DNA from: Paramarasmius palmivorus
Lineage: Eukaryota > Basidiomycota > Agaricomycetes > Agaricales > Marasmiaceae
Assembly: GCA_037176845.1 (NCBI GenBank)
Contig: JAYKXP010000003.1
Location: forward strand, 868,001 to 932,000
DNA length: 64,000 nt
Direction: 5' to 3'
Shown: in pieces, positions 47,993-60,173 of the stretch
How the letters are laid out: each line of letters opens with the position of its first letter
Numbering within the stretch: position 1 is the stretch's first letter
Notes under the pieces: generated by a model
What the model was told of the DNA's origin: nothing
Seen by the model: only the letters and a program-made list of their open reading frames with translations
Database searches by the model: none
Program-made: the position numbers and the translations under genes

Positions 47993-49317
47993 ATGGCCAG
48001 TGAAGATGAAGTCGATACTGAGACACTTCAAGCACAAATAGACCTTTCCATGTCATTTATGCATGGTCTGGTGTCCTCATGGATAAAACCTGGTTCGAAG
48101 CAACCAGCTCGGAGTGACAGGAATAGTAAATTGGAGGATGAACTCAGGGAATCAATGAAGAGGCCTCCTAGGTATGTTGCTGTGCATTATTTTTTAAAAA
48201 AAATTCCCGACTAAATTATTTGAGGGTAGATTGGGTGTTGGTGCTACCGTACCCGAATCTACAGCTGCTTCATCACGCGAAGCCGCTCGTCTCAAGGGCC
48301 AACTCATCGGAAAACGGAAAAATCGAACGGAAGGTGATGAGGATGCCTTGACCGAAACCTCCACCAGGAAGAAGGGCCGGTCCTCTGACGACGACGAAGA
48401 TGAAGATGAAAGCCGTGCTACTGCCATCAAGAGAAAGATAAAATCAAACCCATTTACACCGCAAAAGGCGGGAGGCACTTCGACCTCCAGAAATACAATG
48501 AAAAGTATTGTCAGTAACAGGGAAATAGCCGTTCCGATCCCCCTGGACACTCCCGCGCAGAAGACTCTCGACCAAGAGGGCGCCCGCAAAGGTACACCGA
48601 TCCTAGTTGGGGTTTTGAAACCGGACTAACCCAACTACAGGTACAGCTCTGAGCACAGCGGCAAGTAGAGCACCCAACTCACCCAGCTCACCGCGTCCCA
48701 TCGCGTTAAAGGAATCGGCGACACCTTCGACCCCAGCTCCACAAAGAGCTTCTCAACGCATAGAGTCCACTGCCATACCACAGATGAAGAGCCCAACAAA
48801 TAATGCAGAAAGTGGAACATCACAGCGATCAAAAAACACTAGCGCCAAGGAAGCTGTTGATTCTCAAAAACATATAGACAAGAAGGACCATAAAGGTATG
48901 GCAGTCGCATCCAGGTCTCTCGATGATGATTGATTGAAACATATATCTCTTCCTCGGATACAGTAGTGACAAAGATAGCACCAAATTTTCCACACTCGCC
49001 CACCACATCACGCAAGTCAACACTACCTGTCTCGCTTACCTCCGTTCCTCTGTTAAATCTTGATGGCCCAGTCGGAGGGACAAGTTCCGGAGACGAAGAT
49101 GAAGATCAGAGCCAGGTACACTCACCATCGAAGAAAAGACGGAAAAGACGAAAAAAGAAGAAAAACAAGCAGAATGGGCCAATTCAACCCGGGGCTACTG
49201 TCAGTGGTAAGTCCGCCCGTGCACCATTCATATCTATACACTGCCAACGATTTTCGACGTAGAGAAGGTAGAGACGATGACCTCTTAAATCCGGACAGTG
49301 ACGTCGGCGCTTCTTAG
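47993..49317 (+). CDS. Nuclear-type basic/acidic protein, DUF3245-like (tentative)
   Basis: The N-terminus MASEDEVDTETLQAQIDLSM with FMHGLVSSWIKPG resembles the helical start of fungal DUF3245 proteins ('...LVSSWL-P'). The next exon has LGVGATVPESTAASSREAAR, the 'LG-GA' block of that family, and KLKGQLIGKRK. The rest is disordered: acidic SDDDEDEDES, many S/T-P sites, and a very basic C-terminal cluster (KKRRKRRKKKKNKQN) suggesting nuclear or nucleolar location. Function is unknown. The last intron starts at 49207 and has two possible acceptors 2 nt apart (after 49262 or 49264), giving either ...EKVETMTS or ...EGRDDDLLNPDSDVGAS; the latter looks more protein-like and is used here. Confidence 0.65.
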
Positions 49318-49619
49318 CTGGGCAGCGAAGATCTCTCAGGTTCTTCTGGGCTCACGCGTACAGCGTCATACTCGTATGTCTAGACGTCAGAGTTGTGGGT
49401 TCAAGCGCAGTAGTCGTATCTATTCCGTGTTCTATTGGTTACAAACTTTCTCAATCGTAAAGACTTCGTTATATAAATTACAATCCATGTATATCCTGTG
49501 GTGTTCTGCCATAAAAATAAATAGCGATAGCGAGGGAGCATCGAGCTCCTCTTTCAAGTCCGAAAATCCGCGCATCCAAAACCCAGTAGAGAAACATCCT
49601 CGGATTTTAAATTCGAGAA

Positions 49620-50218
49620 TCACCGTCTGACGCTCGGTCTCCCCTGCACGCGTGCTTGAGGCCCAGCCCCGCCCCGATGAGCACTGCGTCTTGTGCTACT
49701 TCTCTGAGGTTGTGTACCTCGTGAGGACTTGGAAGGGCCTCTGTGTGGAGTCGAGCGACTGGAGTGCCGGGATACAGGTTGCGGGCGTTTGCTGGCTGAA
49801 GTCGAGCTACGATGAACTGTGGTAGGTCTGCGAGCTGGCTTCTTCGAAGATGAACCAAAGAAGGAGAAGATGCCGTTGGATTGTCGTTGAGGTCTAAAGG
49901 CATTCTTCTTCTTGTTCGTCTTCTCGTACTTTCGCAAAGCTTTAGCCTCTCGCATTTCGCGCATCCCCTGTGTAAAAGATGTGGCGTCAGCGATCTCAGC
50001 TCGATTGGATAAAGTACAACAGCATATACAAACCTGACTTCGTAACCTTTCGTCGCCCATCAGGGTTCCTCGCATCTTCGCTAACCAGCCATGCATCCCA
50101 GAAGGGCGGGGCCTATTACGACGGGTTCCGTCGCTGTGAAACTACCAAAAGTAGTCAGATAAATTCTACTGATCAGATGAGTGCTGACACTTACGTCCGA
50201 TGCCCACTCGATTTTCAT
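49620..50218 (-). CDS. Small basic conserved protein of unknown function
   Basis: Exon 1 encodes MKIEWASD. After an intron comes FHSDGTRRNRPRPSGMHGWL followed by AKMRGTLMGDERLRSQ, and after another intron GMREMREAKALRKYEKTNKK. A Ser/Arg/Pro-rich tail (RSSTSASKRPQPVSRHSSRS) ends RVQGRPSVRR. The first half (GTRRNRPRPSGM-GW, RG-L-GDERLR-QG-REM) looks strongly conserved and helical, while the tail is disordered and highly basic. I believe similar small proteins occur widely in basidiomycetes but know no function. The three-exon model rests on clean frame restoration at both introns (about 50140-50191 and 49971-50031). Confidence 0.65.
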
Positions 50219-51230
50219 TCTAAGAAATTTGGGACACTAGAGAACTGAGGGTAGAAAGGGAGATGAAATGCGAGAGATTGGAGTGATTAGGGTGTGATGG
50301 TGGTACAATATAAAGTCGTCATGGCGCAGCGCGGCATGGCCAAGTTCAAGCTCGATTTGTTTACGTACACGTGCAACACAACGTTGTTCTGAAATTGTTC
50401 TTGTCGCCTCGAGGCTTGTAGGTAACCACGAGGCCGAAAAGACTGGAAAACACGCAGTGGCACAACCCTGCTGTCGTGTTCACCACAAGCACCACTCGCC
50501 CACTTTCCATTCGACGTTGAAGCATTGATCCACATTTCCCCAAGTTTTCTCCAAGTCCAAAAGATGCATGCTGGCAACCGGTAATCCAATAACCTTGGGT
50601 TACCGAGTTGAATCGCGAAACTTGACAACCTCCGAAGCGAGCAAGTATGTTCATTGTTCTACGACTCCACGAATACACACGGGTGCAATGGCTTGTGGCC
50701 TCGAGGCCATTTAACATTCGAGAGATCTGCCCAACATTGCATTTGCTTCGTCCTAAAAGCCGGAAGGATATGAAGAATTGAGCACTTTACCCAGAGGTAC
50801 AGGTCAATTTCGATCGACAGGCTAAAATGTGGAGTGTTACAAAAAAACATACTACGTCGTTATCGGGACACCGACGTTTATCTGTACAGGTATAGGTGAA
50901 CGACACTTTTCCTGACAATGTCCCCGCGAGGTTTGCGGCGTAGGGTTCCAAAAATGGTAGGATGATGGAGAAAGGTACGACACGTGCAACGAAAGCGCTG
51001 TCAATCCCTTTACACAGCCTACCTCCGACTCAACTTCCGACCTTGAGCACACCGCCATATGTGCTGAAAAGCTCTCGACAGCCCTCTATGGCTGAATAGA
51101 ACCGGTTCTTATGCTCACCGAGCGGGGCGCCAATGCTGGGAAACCGTAATCTGTGTAAGTACAAGAAGGAGAATATGACGAGTGGATATGCATTCGACCT
51201 TGGGACCCCGTGAAGATTCGTGGAGTCGAA
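50219..51230. other. 1 kb intergenic region, nothing recognised
   Basis: Lies between two divergent genes. The longest minus-strand frame (118 codons, near 50361-50717) has no recognisable motif, unusual composition (many Cys, Trp) and overlaps other frames of similar quality, so I do not call it a gene. Confidence 0.4.
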
Positions 51231-51932
51231 ATGGGCAGCTGGAAGAATATCTCACCTATCATTGAGAATAGGCTCTTTCTGGGGAAGTAAGGGCAACTTT
51301 ATATCTTTTCACGATGATGCTTTCTGACTCACCTTTACTGCGTTTTATAGCATTATGGCGGCTCGGTCAACTCGCTCTTTGACAGAGCGGCGAATAACCC
51401 ACATCTTGTCGGTTTGTACAGATCCTATCCCTGCCGAATTGCCAGAGTCAGGCATAAGGCATATGCGTATTCCCGTAGAAGATGTGGATTATGCCGACCT
51501 CTTGATATATCTTCCATCTGCCGTCCAATTCATCGACAACGCGTTGAAAAACGGTGGCGTAGTGCTGGTTCACTGTGTACAAGGCATTTCTAGGAGTGCT
51601 GCTGTGATTGCTGCATACAGTGAGTACCTCCTTTCTGCCTTGTCAATCTACGCCTCAATTCTTTTCATTGTACAGTTATGTGGTCGAGCCGGGTCAATGC
51701 TACTCAAGCCTTGGAGATAATTAGAACAGGTATTCACGCTTGGCACTTTTGAGCTACATGAATTTTCTCTGACTCTTGGCCAGCTCGGGATCAGATTTGG
51801 GTAAATCCCGGGTTTCAGGAGCAGCTTGTTTTGTTTGAACTTTGCCAGTACAATCCATCCCCGGCCAATGGCATATACGTCAGCTGGAAAACCAAATTGA
51901 ACCGGCGCTTGGCAGCAGCAGGGCTTAGCTGA
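51231..51932 (+). CDS. Dual-specificity protein phosphatase
   Basis: Exon 1 gives MGSWKNISPIIENRLFLG. The next exon continues NIMAARSTRSLTERRITHIL-SVC. The general-acid Asp lies in MRIPVEDVDYADLLIYLP, and the signature VLVHCVQGISRSAAV (HCxxGxxRS) contains the catalytic Cys and Arg. The C-terminus carries WVNPGFQEQLVLFELCQYNP, the conserved 'NPGFxxQL' of DSPs, ending RRLAAAGLS. About 190 residues fit a small atypical DSP (DUSP12/VHR-like catalytic domain without extra domains). Introns at about 51289-51351, 51620-51675 and 51730-51782. Substrate is unknown. Confidence 0.9.
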
Positions 51933-53315
<1,383 letters not shown>

Positions 53316-53640
53316 AGTAGGGGACGGTTCTCTCCAGCGTGTGTTATTTGGTGTCATGATCTTTCACGATCCCTCCCGAAAATGTACATCCCGCCTTTCC
53401 TTCGCATGCCTACCATAACTTCATTTTCGGAAATCTTATTCTACCGCGAGTTGCTCTTTCTTTCTGTTCTCTTGATGTACATAGGGTGGACCCAGAGTTG
53501 CACTAGGGTTCGCATAGACTCTTAATCAACCATTCCAAAGCCATCCTTAATATTACATACAAAACACAGCAGTAAGTACCGTAAGCGCTACTCCATACAA
53601 CATGAGGTTGGGTATCTACAGCAACACCTTTGCTACAGGT

Positions 53641-56552
53641 TCATCGTACATCCCCAGGGAATAGCCTCCCCACGGAGTCTGCCTCTTTCCGTCTCTTCTC
53701 TGCCATGTCCCTCCCATTACGAACTGATCCGTAGTACTTGGCCAGCTTGTCCAAGAGTGCCTGTAGGCGCTTATTTTTGACCGCAGCATATGACGCATGT
53801 CTGTTCGCAGGAACAAGATATTCCTGAACTGTATTGTTCAGGACAATAGACGTTGTCTGTAAGAAAGTGGTCTAGTTCAGTCTACTATAGTGAAAAGATC
53901 TATCCCACACTGACCGAACGCAACTCGACGAAAGCAGAAGACAGGTGCGGTCTTCCAACGGTCCGCAATTGATCTTCGATGAAATCAACATCAATCAATA
54001 CATTTGAGATTGCATTTTCGTTCAACATCGGTATATCGCGACCGGTGAGGAAATCCTGAGGAATTGACGGGTTTAGAAAGTGGGTTGTTCTGGAGACTTT
54101 TCCCATACGTACCATTAAGCATTCGGCAATGTAAGATACAGCGCCTCTGTAAGCTTCGTCTTTGTAGGCTTCCTTGATGACTAGACTGTCCACGACGGTT
54201 GTAAGCCAGTTCAAAAGCTCGTAGGGGTACATGCTCGGCGAGTTTTCTCGTTGGGCAGGTGTCCAGTCGTACTCTGAAAGCTCGAAGAAGTCGTTTAGCT
54301 TTGACTGGATCAGGGAATTGATTCGACCAAGAGCACGGGAAAGTGTGCCTTCGAATGATTTGGAGGCATTAAGGCGAATGGCTCCACCGCGCTGCGCAGT
54401 TCTGTGAGGGAGAAGGTTACAAAGTCTTCGTTTGGGGGAGGTAAAACGATATTCACCGTAGATTTGTCAGTGTGCGCTCAAGCTCGTCACAAGCCGTTTG
54501 AAAGTGTTCTACATTTGTGACGATTTGGGCAATTTGGGACAACGTGGATGTACCTGCAAGTCTTTGGGCTATCGTTTCGCTGATGTGAGTGATGAGAAGA
54601 CTGTCCAAAGACTGGCTGTCTATGAGCGTGACATTAAATGATACGACAGATATTAGAACTGACCTTGCTGAGCAGCTCGTCGATGTTTCGGTGATGCTGA
54701 GAAACGCCTTCGACGAAGGCATAAAACTTTTGAATGAACCCACGAATCTGGTGGCAGGTCTTAAGTGATGGAAACGAGATGAGAGTCAGGGCAACGAACA
54801 TCTTCACAGCATAAGTAAAACGTTTGTGACCAAGGTAAGTTTTGTGGTAAGGGCGATCTAAGGAGGGCAAGTTATTGAGTGTTGTTAACCACTAGGATAC
54901 ACCCGACTCACTCCCTGATTTCCTGCTTCTTCTCGTTGCTTATCCATACAACATCAAGCACGGTGTTGACTTCCTGCTCAGACTGAACGAGCATTGGCAG
55001 ATGATCGTCTTGTTGAACAATCTGTATGGGCCATCAGTCGTAGTTTCATTGAACACTTGGGAACATACATCATCAAAACGTCGGCTGAATTGAGACTCGA
55101 GCAATTTCGCGTATTTCTCGAATAGTACTATGATGAACGAATGGAGCGAAGTTGTTGGGTATAACGGTGACTGCAAAGACTGGTCAACGAGAGATCGTTG
55201 GACAATATCAAATACCTACTTCAAGAGTCATGATGAAGCCAATGAGACATTCTTTCACCCTAAGAAAGGTGTCTGGGTCATTCTCGTTCCGCAGGGAGCT
55301 TTCCAGAGAAGTGGTTAATCGCGAAATGACACCATCCCAAAGTTCTTCGATCTCGCGCTCGGACCTAAACGACCCTGTCGTTTCCAAAACATGGGTTTCG
55401 ACAATAAAGAAGCCTGATATTTGTTGCGTGATTGAGGGTAGCGAGGAAAGGGGGAGTGGGCTAGGAAGAATGAGATCTGATTGTGCCTGCATAAACATTA
55501 ATCAAGAGACAAGAATGAAAGTAGAAGACAATCAACCTTTCGGTCGGCCTGATAAGACTTCTGAAGTTCTCCAAGCGAATCCAGAGCGGTGTAGATGTGG
55601 ATACACTGATACAACGGTTTAAAGTCAATGTGAAGTCGATCGTTGTCCAATATGTTGACTATACATGAATGCGTTAGCTTATTCTTAAAAGCGAAAGACA
55701 AGACGCTCACATTCAGTCTTCTCGTAGGTCACTAGCTCAACAGCACTCCCCACACGGCTCACTCGTAAAATGGGGTCCTTTTCTCGTCTAGCCCTCCACC
55801 TCCGCGTTCGAACTTCCATATTTTCAAGAGCCAACTTCCCGACTTCTTCACTGTTGTTTCGTATTTCAAGTAACCATTGCTTCATTGAAGCAGTCACAGC
55901 ATCTTTGATCTGTATCCTTAACGAAGGTAACGAGGAAAGCAGATGCTGGTAGAATGGTGTTTGGGATAGTGATGTTTGTGGGAGGTTCTGTACATCATCC
56001 AATGACTGGAGGAAAGTGATATATATGAGGACATTAGATGGAATTGACAGAAAAACGGACCCTAAGAGCACTCCAATATTTCCCCTCTTTGATCATCTCC
56101 CCGACGCGATGAACAACATCCAACACTCGCAGACAGGCCTGGAGAGTATCAATAGCTTCATCCAAATTAGCTGCTGTCTTCTTCGACTGCAGGAGCGCGC
56201 GTTTCTTCTCGACGAGGCCACGACCCAGTTGCGAAACACTAGCATCCAACGTGGCAATGTTCTCCTTCATCTTCCCCGTATAAGATTTGACGTTGAATAG
56301 CGTCGAGACCGAAGCAATGAATTCCTGGTAATTCTCCCCGCATATCTTTTCGATTTCCGCGTCCTTTGACTGGATTAGATCCTGTATGGTTCGGATGTAT
56401 GCTTCTTGTTGCTTATTGGCATGGATCTGTTTGATGATAGGACCCAATTGCTCTAGATTTTCTGACGAAGAAGACTGATCCAATAGATGAATCTGCTGGA
56501 GTTGCTGGTCTATGCTTTCTTGGGTAAACTGTTGACGCTTTCGAGGAGGCAT
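53641..56552 (-). CDS. SEC15: Exocyst complex component Sec15
   Basis: MPPRKRQQFTQESIDQQLQQ opens the protein. It continues with LGPIIKQIHANKQQEAYIRT, EKICGENYQEFIASVSTLFN, KTAANLDEAIDTLQACLRVL, FYQHLLSSLPSLRIQIKDAV and FKPLYQCIHIYTALDSLGEL. Then come LSSLPSITQQISGFFIVETH, ISRLTTSLESSL and FIQKFYAFVEGVSQHHRNID. It ends ALLDKLAKYYGSVRNGRDMA and RLFPGDVR. These are Sec15/EXOC6 blocks in order. Sec15 is the exocyst subunit contacted by Rab GTPase Sec4 on the vesicle and binds Sec10. Around ten introns of about 50 nt; exact junctions for internal exons were not all resolved. It diverges from the HAD phosphatase gene with 189 bp between starts. Confidence 0.9.
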
Positions 56553-56741
56553 ATTGAGGTGACAACCGTGCGCAGCCAAGCCACGACCGGGATTATCTCC
56601 GGACCGGAACAATGATTTTCGGCCGGATGAGGCCGCAATCTATGGGCGCTTGAGATATTACCGGCATTTCTCCGTGACTCATTTCAGTATGCCATGCCTG
56701 ATCCTTCAAATCTTTACCTCTTTCTTTAACCGTCGTCGAAG

Positions 56742-57836
56742 ATGCCCTCAACAACAATTCACGTAGATGTAGCGTGCGCGCAAGATTTCCTTTTAAATGA
56801 TCTTCCAACAACTAATTACATCTGTAGGCTTTTTGATATGGACGGGACACTTGTAGACTCCGCCGCAGGGGTCGTCGGCGCATGGGAGCTGTTCAAGGAG
56901 AAATACCCTCATATTGACGTTCACGACATTCTTAGCTGTGAGATTCAAGCTCTTCCAGGTGTTTCATTGCATACTTACAGAATTCTCCAGCGTCTCATGG
57001 TGTCAGAACTGTAGAAAACCTAAAGATATACTGTGGTGTTGATGATCCTGAGGAGCTTGAGGTTTGAGGATCCTCTCTCTGACCAGAGAAGCTGATCGAT
57101 GTGGTCCTCAGAGAGAAGCCCAACGCTTTGAGACTGCGATCGTCGAAACATCTACCAAGGACGGCCGCCCAGGGATCCTCAAGTTGCCCGGCGTCGAGCG
57201 CACAATGTCAAAGGTGTGTGTGTCTATTACGTGTCAAGCTTTGGGATACAACCGCTAATGCATAATGGGTAATACTAGCTCGAGCCTGCGAGATTCCTCC
57301 CCAACCCACGCTGGGCTATATGTACATCAGCCACAAGAGTTTACGCTACTGCAGCTCTGGCGAATGCTGGAATCAAAATTCCCGATGTCTTTGTTACTGC
57401 AGATGATGTGTCCAAGGGCAAGCCCGAGTACGTTAGAACCAGGGGCTTTGCTATTCGATCTTCAACGTGCTAACTCCGTGTCTGCAGACCCGATCCATAT
57501 CTCCTTGGTGCAGAGAAGTGTGGTGTCAGACCTGAAAACTGTGAGCATTACCTGTAGCACTACTTGTGCATGTGTCTAAATGATCACAGGTGTTGTTTTC
57601 GAGGATGCACCAAATGGTGTTATTAGCGGCAAAGCGGCTGGATGCAAGACTATTGGCTTTTTGACCACTCACAGTAAAGAACAGATGACTGCCGTGAAGC
57701 CAGACTTCCTGGTACAGGACATGTCAAGGTGTGCTAATTTTCTGTGGCCTTGCATGACTATGCCTCATGACTTCCTAGTATCACCATAGAATTGGCACCC
57801 GGTGGAGGGCTAGATATCACCGTAGAAACTGACTAA
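56742..57836 (+). CDS. HAD-superfamily sugar/glycerol-phosphate phosphatase (Gpp/Dog type)
   Basis: After the first intron (donor GTGCGC near 56780) the protein reads TTIHVDVALFDMDGTLVDSA, the HAD motif I DxDGTLVDS. It continues SSHGVRTVENLKIYCGVDDP, an Ala/Gly-rich cap, KIPDVFVTADDVSKGKPDPD, with the motif III Lys, and CVVFEDAPNGVISGKAAGCK, with the motif IV Asp. The C-terminus is ITIELAPGGGLDITVETD. This matches fungal glycerol-1-phosphatase/2-deoxyglucose-6-phosphatase (Gpp1/Dog2) enzymes of about 240 residues. Gpp-type enzymes make glycerol under osmotic stress. Six or more exons; the exons between 57060 and 57420 are the least certain. Confidence 0.85.
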
Positions 57837-57998
57837 TGGCCAACAGAGCGTACTAGTGATAGAGAAATCACAAGGGAGAATCCTGATACATAGATCTTGT
57901 TATCTGAACATTTTACATGGTGTAACCAGCACAGTAGATGGAGGTAGGCTAGGGTATAGACCGAAGCAATAGATTCAGAAAAGTGAGATTTCCAAATC

Positions 57999-59882
57999 CT
58001 AATATTCGCCTTCCTCTTCAGCATCAGCAGAATCCAGACCAACTTCCTCGTAGTCCTTTTCCAACGCAGCAAGGTCCTCTCGAGCTTCGGAGAATTCACC
58101 CTTGAGATGAAATGGTCAGTGCTGTCTCAGTATGAACCGGAGATTTACTCACTTCCTCCATACCTTCACCAACGTACCAGTGGACAAAGGCACGCTTGGA
58201 GTACAAGAGGTCGAATTTGTAGTCTGTGAAAAGGGTGTTTAGACTTGTTCGAGAATCGAGCCCAGGAAAAAACCTACCGAGACGGCTCCAAGCAGCAGCG
58301 ATAGCAGTAGTGCTAACACCGAGTCAGATTGACCATCAGACGGGGAAATAGGATTACTCACTTTGACAACATGCAAAGGCTGCGAGTCGTCTTGGCAAGG
58401 TCACCGCCAGGAACACAGGCGGGTGGCTCGTTGCAGACACCCAGCTAAGAAAAAGTCAGAATCGTGAAGTCGATGTTGGATGGTGGTCGCTAACCTTGAA
58501 ACCAGTTGGGCACCAGTCGACGAATTGGATAGTTCGCTTGGTCTTCACGCTGGCTACAGCGGCCTGGACGTCTTTGGGAACAACGTCGCCACGGTAAAGT
58601 AAGCAGCATGCCACTAAAAGAAACACGATTAGTTTGTTGGTCAGAACGATGTAGAAGCCTCGAACATACTATATTTGCCCTCTTTGGGATCACACTTGAC
58701 CATCTGGTTGCCTTGCTCGAAGCAAGCAAAGGTCATTTCTGCCACGGAGTTTTGTTCGTGTCCAGCCTTCTCAGCAGAAAGGAGAGGGGAGTATGTAGCC
58801 AACGGGAAGTGGATACGGGGGAACCTGCATATTTGTGAGTATAGCGATTAGGGGACTTTGACTAGGCAACAACTCACGGAACAAGGTTGGTCTGGAACTC
58901 ATTCAAATCGACGTTCAAGGACCCATCGAAACGCAATGAAGCAGTGATGGAAGAAACGACTTGAGCAATCAACCTGTTCAAGTTGGAGAAGCTGGGTTGT
59001 GCGACATTGAGTTTCTTCTTGCAGATGTCGTAGATAGCTTCGTTATCAACCTACAGGATATGCAGATCAGCAGTCGATCAGAAGCAAAAAAAACACCGAT
59101 TCCTCTCACCATGAACGAACAATCAGAGTGCTCCAGGGTCGTGTGGGTAGTCAAGACGGAGTTGTATGGCTCGACGACCGAGCTTGAGAGCTGTGGAGCA
59201 GGATAGACACAGAACTCGAGCTTTGATTTCTTTCCATAGTCCGTGGAGAGCCTCTCGAGCAAAAGAGCACCGAAACCAGAGCCGGTACCACCGCCGAAGG
59301 AGTGGAACACAAAGAAGCCTTGAAGACCGGAGCAGTTGTCTGCAAGGCGACGAACCTTGTCCATCACGGGGTCAATGAGCTCTTTACCAATAGTATAGTG
59401 TCCACGAGCATCTGGATAATGGAATTGTCAGCTGAGCATTCCAACATCGCGTCGACACGTACAGTTGTTCGCAGCGTCTTCCTTTCCAGTAATCATCGTC
59501 TCTGGGTGGAAAAGGCTTCTGTATGGACCTGTCTTCACATCATCTATGACACCAGGCTCTAGGTCGACATAGAGTGATCGCGGGACGTGTTTGCCTGAGC
59601 CAGTCTCGGAGAAAAATGTCGAGAAACCACTGTCCGTGCTTGAGGGCGACCCTTCAGCAAGGCGTCCATCAGGCTGTTATATCGAGTCAGCACCTATCTG
59701 TCCTCGTCGTTGTACACGCTTACACTCAGCCCATGCTCATGAAGATAAAGCTCCCCTGTAGTGAGTCGATTTTGGGCGTGAGCGAAATGTTGCCATTAGC
59801 GAAATGAAGAGTGCGACTCACAGCAAGCATTTCCGATTTGTACACCGGCCTGACCAACGTGAACAGAGATAACTTCGCGCAT
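57999..59882 (-). CDS. Alpha-tubulin, copy B (downstream tandem copy)
   Basis: [20 protein letters not shown] starts the protein. Conserved elements follow: [68 protein letters not shown] (tubulin signature GGGTGSG), [36 protein letters not shown] (catalytic Glu), [15 protein letters not shown] and [20 protein letters not shown]. The end is [13 protein letters not shown]. Residue K40, the luminal acetylation site, is absent from the loop. Besides the introns shared with copy A, it has four extra 3' introns: 58445-58494, 58313-58361, 58224-58277 and 58101-58152. It lies 291 bp downstream of copy A in the same orientation. Confidence 0.95.
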
Positions 59883-60173
59883 GTTTTGAGACGTATCCTA
59901 GAGGTCGGGAGGAGAAAGAGTTGCTTATCAAAAATCCAGACGTTGCCAGACCCCTTCAAGTCAGAAAATTGCAACAAATTTGTTTAGCAACAATTGCCTT
60001 TCGCGGGAATCAAATGATTGATTCGTCACTATTTATGTAAACAACCACAAGGGTGATCCGGGGTCAAAAACTATGCTACGAAAACCAGAGAATCGTGAAC
60101 GTGAATGAGAGCGATTATACGATGAATAAAGTTCAAATGGGAGTCGGTATCATGAGGAAGAAAATAATCCAAT

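Noticed and set aside
49330..49425. tRNA-like GGGTTCAAGC segment
   Set aside because: The neighbouring bases do not pair into a T-stem or a full cloverleaf.
50287..50717. Overlapping minus-strand open frames of 113-118 codons
   Set aside because: Two frames of similar length overlap with no conserved pattern, so neither is convincing as a gene.
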